This document shows positions 36,350 to 46,400 of a DNA stretch of 64,000 bases, in pieces. This stretch comes from Peptococcaceae bacterium BRH_c4a (GTDB lineage: Bacteria; Bacillota; Desulfotomaculia; Desulfotomaculales; Desulfocucumaceae): positions 1 through 64,000 of the forward strand of contig LADN01000051.1 in the NCBI GenBank assembly GCA_000961585.1. The letters run 5' to 3'. The number at the start of each line of letters is the position of its first letter. Within the stretch, counting starts at the first letter, position 1. Below the pieces are notes generated by a model. That model saw only the letters and a list, made by a program, of their open reading frames with translations, was not told the origin of the DNA and did not search any database. Made by a program: the position numbers and the translations under genes.

Positions 36350-38551
36350 TTGTCTGAGCAGATTAACTTTGATAAGCTCTTTGACGGCATTGTAGAACCG
36401 GGTAAAGAGCCCAAGGCGCTTTTTAAATCAGCATTTAACGGCGCCATCACCGCCATGAGCTATGCGGAAATACTGTTGAGCCAGGCCATCAGGGATTTTG
36501 GCGCGGACCAGCCGGTGGCTTATCCCGATACTGCTTACTACCTGCCCGTCATCCGCTGCCTCAGTGGTGAAGAGGTAAGAACTCTGGGAGACCTGGTGCC
36601 CATCCTCAACCGCGCAAGGGCTTCCTTCAGGGAAGACTACAGAGATTTTACCAATGCCCGCCAGATGGGTGAGGCCACCTGGTATGCCGCTGAAATTATC
36701 GAGGCTGTGCGCTACCTGCGCAACACCCCGGAAAACCCACTGCATGTGGCCCCCTGGACCGGTTTCCTGGGCGACCCGGTGGTGCGTATGTACGGTACAA
36801 AACTGGTTGACTGGACCATTCCCGGCGAGGCCGTCATTCTGGGCCGGGCCAAGGACAGCAAGGCCGCCAAGAAATTGGTGGACAGCTTTATGGCCAAGGG
36901 CCTGATGCTCTTCCTCAGTGATGAGATTATTGAGCAGCTGATGGAAGAGAACGTCAAGCTTGGAATTGACTACATCGCCTTCCCCCTGGGCAACTTTACT
37001 CAGGTGGTGCACGCCGCTAACTTTGCTTTGCGGGCCGGCATGATGTTCGGCGCCATCCCGGCCGGAGCCAGGGATGCCCAGAGAGACTACCAGCATCGCA
37101 GGGTACTGGCATTTATATTGTATCTGGGCGAGCATGACATGGTAAGGGACGCCGCCGCCATGGGCGCCATCAACGTGGGCTTCCCGGTGATTACCGACCA
37201 GGTGCTGCCGGAAGACAAGCAGATCAAGGATTGGTTCGTATCACAGCCCGACTATGATAAAATAGTACAGACATGTCTTGAGTACCGTGGAATCAAGATT
37301 ACCGCCATTGATATCGATGTTCCCATCACCATCGGCCCGGCCTTTGAGGGTGAGTCCATCCGTAAGAAGGACATGTATGTGGAATTCGGCGGACAAAAGA
37401 CTCCCGGCTTCGAATTGGTGCGCATGGTAGGCGAGGATGAAATCGAGGACGGCAAGGTTACCGTTGTGGGTCCGGACATCGATACCATCCAGCCCGGAGG
37501 CAGACTGCCCATAGGACTGGTGATAGATGTTTACGGCCGCAAGATGCAGGAAGACTTCGAGCCTGTGCTGGAGCGCCGCATACACTACTTCACCAACTAC
37601 GGCGAAGGCCTGTGGCACGTTGCCCAGAGGGACATCAACTGGATGCGTATTTCAAACGACGCCTTCGCCAAGGGTTTCCGCCTGGAGCACATAGGCAGAA
37701 TTCTGTACGCCAAATTCAAGTCGGAGTTCCCGGCCATCGTGGACCGCGTGCAGGTTACCATCTACACTGACGAGCAGAAAGTGCTGGAAATGCGCGATCT
37801 GGCCCGCAGTTACTACCAGAAGAGGGATGACCGCCTCAAGGAGCTGCAGGACGAGAAAGTTGACACCTTCTACTCCTGCACGCTTTGCCAGTCCTTTGCC
37901 CCCACCCACGTCTGCGTAATCGCCCCCGAGCGGGTCGGCCTTTGCGGCGCGGTGAGTTGGCTGGACGCCAAAGCGGCTTTCGAAATCAACCCCCATGGCT
38001 CCAACCAGCCCATTCCCAAGAATGGCACCCTCGACGAGGTTAAGGGCCAGTGGGAATCCTTTAACGAGTTTTGCTTCAACAATTCGCAGAGGAACATCAC
38101 CAATGTGAACTTCTATACCATAATGGAGTACCCCATGACCTCCTGCGGATGTTTTGAGTGCATTCTGGCTATGGTTCCCGAGTGCAATGGTTTCATGGTG
38201 GTTAACCGCGAGCACAGCGGCATGACCCCGTCCGGGATGTCCTTCTCCACCCTGGCCGGAACAATCGGCGCTGGCGCACAAATGCCCGGTTTCATGGGCT
38301 GCGGCAAATCCTACCTGGGATCACGCAAGTTCGTTCCCGCCGACGGAGGGCTGGGACGCCTGGTATGGATGCCCAAGGCTTTGAAGGAAGAACTGCGCCC
38401 GATGCTGGAGGAAGCAGCCGAGAACGTTGGCTTGGGCAAAGACTTCGTGGATAAAATCGCCGACGAGTCAATCGGAACCGCTGGCGACGAGATTATGAGC
38501 TTCCTGGAAGAAAAAGGGCACCCGGCCCTGACCATGGATCCCCTTATCTGA
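36350..38551 (+). CDS. acsB: Acetyl-CoA synthase subunit (CODH/ACS beta)
   Basis: This 733-residue enzyme condenses CO, a methyl group from the corrinoid protein, and CoA. The A-cluster cysteines lie in CTLCQSFAPTHVC, LCGAVSW and SCGCFECI. The N-terminal CODH-contacting domain and the middle domain are both present, as in the Moorella enzyme of similar length. TTG 36350 is the start, 6-7 bp after AAAGGAGGAG. It lies 28 bp after cooS. Confidence 0.96.
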   Translation: MSEQINFDKLFDGIVEPGKEPKALFKSAFNGAITAMSYAEILLSQAIRDFGADQPVAYPDTAYYLPVIRCLSGEEVRTLGDLVPILNRARASFREDYRDFTNARQMGEATWYAAEIIEAVRYLRNTPENPLHVAPWTGFLGDPVVRMYGTKLVDWTIPGEAVILGRAKDSKAAKKLVDSFMAKGLMLFLSDEIIEQLMEENVKLGIDYIAFPLGNFTQVVHAANFALRAGMMFGAIPAGARDAQRDYQHRRVLAFILYLGEHDMVRDAAAMGAINVGFPVITDQVLPEDKQIKDWFVSQPDYDKIVQTCLEYRGIKITAIDIDVPITIGPAFEGESIRKKDMYVEFGGQKTPGFELVRMVGEDEIEDGKVTVVGPDIDTIQPGGRLPIGLVIDVYGRKMQEDFEPVLERRIHYFTNYGEGLWHVAQRDINWMRISNDAFAKGFRLEHIGRILYAKFKSEFPAIVDRVQVTIYTDEQKVLEMRDLARSYYQKRDDRLKELQDEKVDTFYSCTLCQSFAPTHVCVIAPERVGLCGAVSWLDAKAAFEINPHGSNQPIPKNGTLDEVKGQWESFNEFCFNNSQRNITNVNFYTIMEYPMTSCGCFECILAMVPECNGFMVVNREHSGMTPSGMSFSTLAGTIGAGAQMPGFMGCGKSYLGSRKFVPADGGLGRLVWMPKALKEELRPMLEEAAENVGLGKDFVDKIADESIGTAGDEIMSFLEEKGHPALTMDPLI

Positions 38552-38575
38552 TTTATATCAACCAATAGTAGTAAT

Positions 38576-38615
38576 TCGGGTAAGACAACCGGTTTTAATA
38601 CCGGTTGCCTTACCG
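38576..38615 (+). promoter_or_regulatory. Intercistronic hairpin between acsB and acsC
   Basis: The arms TCGGGTAAGACAACCGGT and ACCGGTTGCCTTACCGA form a long stem with loop TTTAAT, followed by a T-rich (not uniform) stretch. It could be a partial terminator or an mRNA-stabilising processing site that sets the acsB to acsC expression ratio. Confidence 0.6.
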
Positions 38616-38667
38616 AATATTTATTTTTCAATGGTCAACAATAACCGATGAGAAAGGAGTATGGAGA

Positions 38668-40002
38668 ATGGGTTTAACAGGATTAGAGATTTTTAAACAA
38701 CTGCCCAAAACAAACTGTAAGGACTGCGGTCAACCAACATGCCTGGCCTTTGCCATGTCGCTGGCCGGCGGTAAAGCAAGCCTGGACGCTTGCCCCCACG
38801 TAAGCGCTGCCGCCAGGGAGGCGCTTGACTCCGCTTCCGCCCCGCCCATAGCACTGGTTAAAATAGGAGTTGGTGACAACGCTATCCAACTTGGTAATGA
38901 AACCGTGCTGTTCCGTCATGACAAGAGATTCGAACACAAGGCAGGAATCGCTGTTTCGGTGTGCGACACAATGAGTGCGGACGAAATAGCCGCCAAGGTG
39001 GATCAGGTTAATAAACTGGTGTTTGACCGGGTGGGTCAGACCCACAATGTCAACCTGGTGGCGGTAGGCAACTGTTCCGGTGACGCCGGTAAATTTGCTG
39101 TGGCCGTCAAGGTGGCTGCGGAAAAATCCAATTTCCCGCTGGTACTGATGAGCGAGGACGCTTCAGCCGTTGAAAAGGCCCTGGAAATCACAGCCGCCAA
39201 AAAGCCGCTGGTTTGCGGCGCCAATGCAGCCAATGTTGAGGCCATGACCAACCTGGCCAAAAAATTTGATGTGCCCCTGGTGATAAAGGGTGCTGACCTG
39301 AATGAACTGGCCACCCTGGTGGAAAAGGTTGTGGGTATGGGCCACAAGCAACTGATCATTGATTCCGGAGCAAGGGAAGTTAACAAGGTTATGGCTGATC
39401 AGACCCAGCTTCGCCGCCAGGCCCTTAAGAAATTCCGTCCTTTCGGATATCCCACCATTGCCTTTGCGGACAATGCGGATGCTTTCCAGGCAGTTGTGGA
39501 TGCCGGCGTTTATATTGCAAAATATGCCAGCATAGTGGTAATCGAAAGCGCAGACCCGGCTGATGTGCTGCCTCTGATTACTCTGCGCCTGAATATATAC
39601 ACAGACCCGCAGAAACCCATTGCTGTGGAGTCCAAGATTTATGAAATCGGTAATGTAACCGCCGATTCTCCGGTCTTTGTAACCACCAACTTCTCCCTGA
39701 CCTATTTCTGCGTGGCGGGAGATGTGGAATCCTCACGGGTTCCCGGCTATATTCTGCCGGTGGACACCGATGGAATATCAGTTATGACCGGATGGGCCGC
39801 AGGCAAATTCACACCGGAGAAAATAACCGACATGCTTCAGAATACAGGTATCGCCGACAAGGTTAAACACCGCAAGGTGATAATACCGGGCGGCGTGGCG
39901 GTATTAAGCGGAAAACTGGGCGAGCTTTCCGGATGGGAAATACTGGTTGGTCCCCGTGAATCCTCCGGTATTGCTTCTTTCCTGAAGCAGCGCTGGGCAT
40001 AG
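38668..40002 (+). CDS. acsC: Corrinoid/iron-sulfur protein large subunit
   Basis: This 444-residue large (gamma) subunit of the CFeSP carries the methyl group from methyl-THF to AcsB. The N-terminal domain binds a [4Fe-4S] cluster through CKDCGQPTC and the Cys of LDACPHV. The TIM barrel and the C-terminal cobalamin-binding region follow. The preferred start is ATG 38668, after AGAAAGGAG. An in-frame ATG 63 bp upstream would lie in the hairpin region. The small subunit acsD follows after a cooC-type gene. Confidence 0.95.
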   Translation: MGLTGLEIFKQLPKTNCKDCGQPTCLAFAMSLAGGKASLDACPHVSAAAREALDSASAPPIALVKIGVGDNAIQLGNETVLFRHDKRFEHKAGIAVSVCDTMSADEIAAKVDQVNKLVFDRVGQTHNVNLVAVGNCSGDAGKFAVAVKVAAEKSNFPLVLMSEDASAVEKALEITAAKKPLVCGANAANVEAMTNLAKKFDVPLVIKGADLNELATLVEKVVGMGHKQLIIDSGAREVNKVMADQTQLRRQALKKFRPFGYPTIAFADNADAFQAVVDAGVYIAKYASIVVIESADPADVLPLITLRLNIYTDPQKPIAVESKIYEIGNVTADSPVFVTTNFSLTYFCVAGDVESSRVPGYILPVDTDGISVMTGWAAGKFTPEKITDMLQNTGIADKVKHRKVIIPGGVAVLSGKLGELSGWEILVGPRESSGIASFLKQRWA

Positions 40003-40114
40003 ACCATCGTCTAATAAGGCGGCGCTTCTTCTGCAAAAAAGATGGCGTTTTCCAGAAATGCAGCAGCATTTACAGTATTTTAAGAAGTAATATCTACAGA
40101 AGGGTTGTGTGGAA

Positions 40115-40873
40115 ATGGCTTTTACCATCGCCATAGCAGGAAAGGGAGGGACTGGCAAGACCACCCTGGCCGCCCTTCTTATAAGGCAGATAACAAAGGC
40201 TGGCAAGGGACCGGTACTGGCCGTGGACGCTGACGCCAACGCCAATTTGCACGAAGCTCTGGGTATTAAAGTCGATGATACCATTTCCGAAATGTTAAAC
40301 CGCATCAACAGGAACATTGAGCCGCTTCCGGCCGGAATGACCAAGGACCAGTACGTGGCGTACCGTGTCCATCAGTCGCTGGCCGAAGGAGACGATGTGG
40401 ATCTGCTGGTCATGGGTGGGCCGGAAGGCGCCGGATGCTATTGCTATGCCAATAATCTGGTGCGCGGCTTCATGCAGGATCTCAGCAACAATTACCCCTT
40501 TGTGGTAATGGATAATGAAGCCGGCCTGGAGCATTTGAGCCGGAGGACTACACAGAATGTGGATGTGCTTTTTGTAAGCAGTGACTCCAGCGCCCGGGGC
40601 ATCAGGTCGGCCGGCAGGGTCAAGGAACTGGTGGACTCTCTGGGGTTGGATATTCGCAAAATGTATCTTGTGGTGAGCAGGGTTAGTGAAGGAACCATAG
40701 AGGCCCTTCGTGGAGAAATTGAAAATACCGGCCTGGAACTGGTGGGGACAATTCCCCAGGATGATCAGGTGCGGGACTTTGACTTGCACAGTAAGCCTTT
40801 GGTAAGCTTACCTGACGGTTCACCGGTGGTGACGGCGGTAACTGATATTTTAAAAAAGGCCGGCATCCTCTAA
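40115..40873 (+). CDS. CooC/AcsF-type maturation ATPase
   Basis: This is a 252-residue paralog of CooC with Walker A GKGGTGKTT, switch region VMDNEAGLEHLSRR, and the Cys pair in GAGCYCYANN. In other acetyl-CoA pathway operons the gene between acsC and acsD is often annotated acsF or cooC and is linked to nickel insertion into AcsB or CODH. Having two paralogs in one operon suggests separate clients, one for each Ni enzyme. This is inference. The start is ATG 40115, or GTG 40109 two codons earlier. Confidence 0.85.
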   Translation: MAFTIAIAGKGGTGKTTLAALLIRQITKAGKGPVLAVDADANANLHEALGIKVDDTISEMLNRINRNIEPLPAGMTKDQYVAYRVHQSLAEGDDVDLLVMGGPEGAGCYCYANNLVRGFMQDLSNNYPFVVMDNEAGLEHLSRRTTQNVDVLFVSSDSSARGIRSAGRVKELVDSLGLDIRKMYLVVSRVSEGTIEALRGEIENTGLELVGTIPQDDQVRDFDLHSKPLVSLPDGSPVVTAVTDILKKAGIL

Positions 40874-40966
40874 AAAGCTAAGGTTCCCAATAACAAGGCG
40901 GAGGTATTTGAAACCTTAACCAGAAGGATTTTAAAGGCCTCGCATTAAAAGAAAGGAGCGGGAGTA

Positions 40967-41917
40967 ATGGCTGTAACAGTAGCTAAGGAAAGATGGACCA
41001 GCAAGGTGAACGAACTGGTTCTTGGAGTAGAGCCTAATGTCATAAAAGTCGGCGGGGACAGCACTCTGCCCTTCCTGTTTTTTGAAGGTGAGATGCCCAA
41101 CCGTCCGGTGGTGGCTCTGGAAGTATGTGATTTGGAGCCGGAAGATTGGCCCGAAATATTAAAAGAGGCATATGCCGGTGTCTTGGGAGACCCGGTGGCC
41201 TGGGCGAAGAAATGTGTTGAATACGGGGCGGACATTGTTTGCCTGAAACTTACCAGCGCTCACCCCGATTTTAAAAACGCCAGTGCGGAAGATTGCGCCA
41301 AGACTGCCAGGGCGGTGGCGGATGCCGTTAACGTTCCCATTATGGTGATTGGCTGCGGTATTGAGGAAAAGGATGCGGTAATCATGCCGGTGGTGGGTGA
41401 GGCCCTAGCCGGGAAGGCAACCCTGATGGGCTGCGCCACCCCCAACAACTACAAGACCATGACCGCTGCCTGCATGGTGAACGGGCATTCCATCATAGCT
41501 TCAAGCCCGCTGGACATCAACCTTGCCAAGCAGTTAAACATTCTTATAACAGAAATGGGACTGGCCGCCGACAGGATCGCCATCGATCCCCTGGTAGGCG
41601 CCTTGGGATACGGTATTGAATACGCCTACTCAATCATGGAACGCGCCCGTCTGGGCGCACTGACCGGAGATAAGATGCTGGCCATGCCGGTTGTCTGCTT
41701 TGTAGGTCAGGAAGCCTGGAAAGCCAAAGAAGCCAAAACCACCAGGGATGAAACTCCTGAGTGGGGCGATCAGGCCCGCCGCGCCATACTATGGGAAGTG
41801 ATGACGGCCTCCACCTTTGCCCAGGCCAGTGGAGCCATCTTTGTCCTGCGGCATCCGGAATCTCTCAAACAGTTCAAGGCCCACATCGACAAGATGATGG
41901 AGCCGGTGAAATACTAA
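40967..41917 (+). CDS. acsD: Corrinoid/iron-sulfur protein small subunit
   Basis: This 316-residue TIM-barrel subunit (delta) pairs with AcsC to hold cobalamin for methyl transfer. The segment GGDSTLPFLFFEGEMPNRP and the C-terminal VMTASTFAQASGAIFVLRHPESL match the CdhD/AcsD family. ATG 40967 follows AAAGGAGCGGG. It is 94 bp after the cooC-type gene and 119 bp before acsE. Confidence 0.95.
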   Translation: MAVTVAKERWTSKVNELVLGVEPNVIKVGGDSTLPFLFFEGEMPNRPVVALEVCDLEPEDWPEILKEAYAGVLGDPVAWAKKCVEYGADIVCLKLTSAHPDFKNASAEDCAKTARAVADAVNVPIMVIGCGIEEKDAVIMPVVGEALAGKATLMGCATPNNYKTMTAACMVNGHSIIASSPLDINLAKQLNILITEMGLAADRIAIDPLVGALGYGIEYAYSIMERARLGALTGDKMLAMPVVCFVGQEAWKAKEAKTTRDETPEWGDQARRAILWEVMTASTFAQASGAIFVLRHPESLKQFKAHIDKMMEPVKY

Positions 41918-41933
41918 GCTTATTCTGAAACAA

Positions 41934-42003
41934 TAGGGGGGTCAGGAGACAGAATACAGGAGTCAGAATATTGAAGGCCGTTCTTATTCTGTCTCCTGTA
42001 TTC
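41934..42003. repeat. Short CAGGAG/CTCCTG dyad repeats between acsD and acsE
   Basis: TCAGGAGACAGAATACAGGAG and the inverted CTGTCTCCTGTATTC form a small imperfect palindrome. Related heptamer strings occur inside the long-hairpin elements and at 49720-49763. Confidence 0.55.
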
Positions 42004-42036
42004 AGACCATATAGAAATACAAAGGAGGAATAATGA

Positions 42037-42831
42037 ATGATCCTTATAGGCGAACGGATCAACGGTATGTTTAAGGACATCCGTGAGGGGATCCTTGGCA
42101 AAGATCCCGCACCCATCAAGCACTGGGCAAAGCGCCAGTTCGAATCCGGCGCACACTATCTGGACGTAAACACAGGTCCCACCGTGGAAGCCCAAGATCA
42201 GCCCGCCGTAATGGAGTGGTTGGTTAACATATGCAACGAAACTGTTCCCCTGCCCTGCTGCGTGGATTCCACCAACCCCGACGCCATTGAGGCCGGCTGT
42301 TCCGCCAACAAGCACGGGAAGGTTATGATCAACTCAACCCACGCTGACCAGTGGAAAATGGATCTCTATCTGCCCATGGCGGCCAAATATAATGCTGCCA
42401 TCATAGGTCTTGCCATGAATGAGAGCGGAGTGCCCAAGAGCGCCTCAGACCGCGCTGCGCTGGCCATGGAGATTGTGGTAAACGCCGATATGCACGGAGT
42501 TCCCATGGAGGATCTGTATATCGACCCCCTCATGCTTCCCGCCAATGTGGCCCAGGAACATGGAATTGAAGTTCTGGAAGCCATTCGTCAGATTAAAGCC
42601 CTGGCCCCGGGAGTAAGGACCACTTTGGGTCTGTCCAACACATCCCAGCGCTGCACCAACCGTCACCTTCTGAACAGGACTTTCCTGATCATGTGCATGG
42701 CGGTGGGACTGGACTCGGCCATTGCCGACGTAGACGACGAGGCGCTGGTGGATGCTGTGGCCGCAGCCAATATACTATTAAATAAAGACATTTACTGTGA
42801 CTCCTTCCTGAAAACTTTCAGACAGAGATAA
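42037..42831 (+). CDS. acsE: Methyltetrahydrofolate:corrinoid/iron-sulfur protein methyltransferase
   Basis: This 264-residue MeTr moves the methyl group of methyl-THF to the cobalt of the CFeSP. The pterin-binding barrel shows LIGERINGMFKDIREG, HYLDVNTGP, CVDSTNPDAIEAG and LGLSNTSQRC, all typical of AcsE. ATG 42037 follows AAAGGAGG. It completes a contiguous cooS-acsB-acsC-acsD-acsE set. Confidence 0.95.
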   Translation: MILIGERINGMFKDIREGILGKDPAPIKHWAKRQFESGAHYLDVNTGPTVEAQDQPAVMEWLVNICNETVPLPCCVDSTNPDAIEAGCSANKHGKVMINSTHADQWKMDLYLPMAAKYNAAIIGLAMNESGVPKSASDRAALAMEIVVNADMHGVPMEDLYIDPLMLPANVAQEHGIEVLEAIRQIKALAPGVRTTLGLSNTSQRCTNRHLLNRTFLIMCMAVGLDSAIADVDDEALVDAVAAANILLNKDIYCDSFLKTFRQR

Positions 42832-42847
42832 CCTGCCAATTAAAAAT

Positions 42848-42880
42848 AGGGGCGGCAGATACACTGCCGTCCCTTGTTGA
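42848..42880 (+). terminator. Probable terminator after acsE
   Basis: GGGGCGGCAG, loop ATACAC and TGCCGTCCC, then TTGTTG. The stem is good but the T tract is broken, so some read-through is possible. Confidence 0.55.
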
Positions 42881-42956
42881 AATACCGGATAATGCAAGGC
42901 AATCATAATGACAAAATTGTGATGATATAATTGAAACAGTCCGTTTTTTAAAGGAA

Positions 42957-42985
42957 TTGACAGTAAAACTGAGAAATATTATACT
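42957..42985 (+). promoter_or_regulatory. Sigma-A promoter of the hdrA-flx operon
   Basis: TTGACA at 42957-42962, a 17-bp spacer, and TATACT at 42980-42985 make a near-consensus promoter. It lies about 415 bp before the first clear start codon. Confidence 0.75.
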
Positions 42986-42991
42986 GGGGTG

Positions 42992-43406
42992 ACAAGATGT
43001 CTGCAGGATACTGAAGTCCTGGGGCAGTTTGAGAAATGTGAAATGCATCCTGAGGAACCGGGGAAACTATGATGGTGCGGAAAAAATCCGAGATAATCAG
43101 TGCCGTTCCGCCTGAAAAAGGGTGGGAGACGGTGCGGTTTTTTTGCGATTGCCGTCATGTATCCGGGAGTATCAACTCAAATGATGTTAAAACCATGAAG
43201 GTGGGAGGTGAGTCAAGAACACTACAGGGTCGGGTTAACCGTGCGTATATATATCAATATAATTTAGGGAAGCCAGGGGAGAAGATTGGACTTAAATTTT
43301 TACGGAATTTTTTTTACCCGTCCAATAGGAGTTAATCTCTTCTAAGGCTGATGGCTGGAGAAACCTCGCCTGACGCCGAAATTAGGAGAACGGATGTGAT
43401 GTAAAT
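42992..43406 (+). promoter_or_regulatory. Long 5' leader of the hdrA operon with terminator-like hairpin
   Basis: The leader of about 415 nt contains no supportable gene. An imperfect GC-rich hairpin (about 43102-43137) is followed by seven T at 43138-43145, like an attenuator. It does not match the riboswitch cores I can recognise. At its end, SD AGGAGA (43384-43389) is followed by the start-stop ATGTAA (43399-43404), and then the hdrA ATG at 43407. Confidence 0.45.
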
Positions 43407-46400
43407 ATGACAAATAAACCCGATAAAGTCGGGGCGGTACTGGTACTGGGCTCCGGTATAGCAGGTATCCAGGCGTCACTGGATCTGGCTGAATCCGGCT
43501 ACTATGTATATCTGGTGGAAAAGAACCCTGCCATCGGCGGTACCATGCCTATGTTGGATAAGACATTCCCCACAAATGACTGCTCAATGTGTATTCTGTC
43601 GCCAAAGCTTGTGGAATGTGGACGTCACCTGAATATAGAAACTCTGACCTGTTCAGAGCTCACCGATCTACGGGGTGAACCCGGAAATTTCAAGGCTACC
43701 ATTCTAAAAAAAGCCCGTTTTGTCGACCCGGATAAATGTACGGGTTGCGGGTCCTGCGTAGAAGACTGTCCGGTTAAAGTGGACGATGCCTTCAACCAGG
43801 GACTGGGTAAAAGAAAAGCCATCTACAAGCTTTATGCCCAGGCCTATCCCAATGCCTATGCCATTGATAAGGCAAAATGCCTTAAAATTAAAAAGCCCAA
43901 GGCCTGTGGAAAATGCCTGGAGGCCTGCCAGGCCGGCGCCATAGACCATTTAATGCAAGATGAGACCATTGAGGTCAATGTTGGATCGGTTATTCTGGCG
44001 CCCGGATTTGACGCCTTCCAGCCGGAACAGCTTTTCTACTACGGTTACGGCAAATTCCCCAACGTTCTTACCAGCCTTGAGTTTGAACGAATTTTAAGCG
44101 CCTCCGGCCCCTTCGGAGGTCACCTGATCCGGCCCTCGGATCACAAAGAGCCTAAAAAGATTGCCTGGATTCAGTGTGTGGGCTCCAGAAACTGCAAACT
44201 GGATCACGGCTATTGCTCCTCGGTGTGCTGCATGTACGCCATAAAGGAAGCTGTCATCGCCAAGGAACACACTCCTTATGAATTGGACACCTCAATTTTC
44301 TTCATGGATATGCGGACCTACGGCAAGGAGTTTGAAAAGTATTATGACCGAGCCAGGAATGATCACGGTGTACGTTTTGTCCGGTCCCGGATTTACGAGG
44401 TAACCGAGGCCACTGATGGCAGCGGGAATCTAAAGATACGCTATGCCAATGAGGATGGAACCATCACCAATGAAGAATTCGATATGGTGGTGCTATCCAT
44501 AGGTCTGGAGCCCTCTGAAGAAGTGGTTGAACTGGCCGGCAAACTGGGTGTGGAGGTCAACAAATTTAAATTCGCGGAACCCCCCAGCCTTACCGGAGTA
44601 GGCACCACAAGGCCTGGAATCTACGTGGCGGGAGCCTTCAGCGGACCCAGGGACATTCCTGAGACCGTTATGCAGGCCAGTGCGGCAGCCGGAGATTCGT
44701 CGGTGATACTTTCAGAGGCCAGGGGTACCATGGTCAAGAAGAAGGAGTATCCCCCCGAGAATGAAGTGGCCGGTGATATCGTCCGTACGGGAGTTTTCGT
44801 ATGTCACTGCGGAATTAATATCGGCGGTGTGGTCAAGGTGCCCGATGTGGTTGCCTATGCCAGGACCCTGCCGGGAGTGGTGTTTGCAGACGAGAAGATA
44901 TATGCCTGTTCCCAGGACAGCTCAGGACAGATCAAAGAGGCCATTGAAAAATACGGTCTGAACCGGATAGTGGTGGCCTCCTGCAGCCCCAGGACCCACG
45001 AACCCATGTTTCAGGAAACCCTAAAGGAAGCCGGGCTGAACGCTAACCTGTTCGAGATGGCCAATATCCGGGATCAGTGCTCATGGGTGCACCAGAGTGA
45101 GCCCGAAAAGGCCACCGAAAAATCAAAGGATCTGATCAAGATGGCTGTGAACAAAGCAGCCTTGCTGGAGCCGGTTAAGGGCATCAGCCTGGGAATGAAC
45201 CACGACGCTCTGGTTATAGGCGGTGGCGTATCAGGAATGAATGCGGCACTTAATATGGCAGCCCAGGGCTATAAGGTAAGCCTTGTGGAGAAAGCCGCCA
45301 GCCTGGGAGGAATCGCAGCCAGCATTCGCTACGGGATGAAGGGCGAGGATGTTCAGTCCTACCTGTCTGAACTGATTTCCAGGGTTAACTCCAACCAATT
45401 GATTAAAGTGTATACCGGTGTGGAAATTACCGAGGTGCATGGATTTGTTGGTAATTTCGTAACCAAGCTGTCCAGCGGTGATGAAATACAGCACGGTGTG
45501 GCCATAATCGCCACCGGCGGGAAGGAGTACAAGCCAACAGAGTACCTTTACGGACAAAACCAGAAGGTTAAAACACTGCTTGAGCTTGAGTCCGAACTGG
45601 CCGATGGAAAGCTTAACACCGCCAAGAATGTTGTATTCATTCAGTGCGTGGGATCCAGGGAGCCTGAACGTCCGTACTGCAGCAGGATCTGCTGCACCAA
45701 GTCAGTCAAGCAGGCACTCAAGATTAAGGAAACCAACCCCGATGCCAACGTGTTCATTCTTTACAGGGATATCCGCACCTACGGATTCTATGAGGACCTG
45801 TACACCGAGGCCAGGCGCAAGGGGGTCATATTTGTACGCTACGCCACTGAAGAAAAGCCAGTGGTGGAGGCGGCGGGGGACAAGGTGAAGGTTACCGTCA
45901 CCGAACATGTTCTGGGCGTGCCCATGGTTATAGACGCCGACATGGTGGGCCTGGCCGCCGCTGTACTGCCGGCGGAAAACAATAAGCTTTCACAGTTATT
46001 CAAGGTGCCTTTGAACCAGGAGGGATTCTACCTGGAGGCCCACTTAAAACTTCGTCCGGTTGATTTTGGCACCGACGGGGTGTTCATGTGCGGGCTTGCT
46101 CACGGCCCGAAGAACCTGGAGGAAAATATTTCTCAGGCCAAAGCTGCCGTGGCCAGGGCCTGTACGGTGTTGGCCAAGGAAACCATAGACGTGGAAGGCA
46201 AGTGCGCTGTGGTCAACAAGAAGAAATGTGCCGGCTGTGGTGTCTGTGAATCGGTTTGCCCGGCCAAGGCGGTGTCTGTGGATGCGGCTGAAAAGGTGGC
46301 CGTGGTTAACGAGGCCCTTTGCAAGGGTTGCGGCGCCTGCTCTTCTTCCTGCCGCTGCGGGGCTCTTAACGTCAAGGGTTGCACCAACGAACAGATTATG

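Noticed and set aside
43069-43335. 88-codon ORF in the hdrA leader
   Set aside because: It lacks a good ribosome site, runs across a terminator-like hairpin and T run, and has no recognisable domain. The region is better read as leader RNA.
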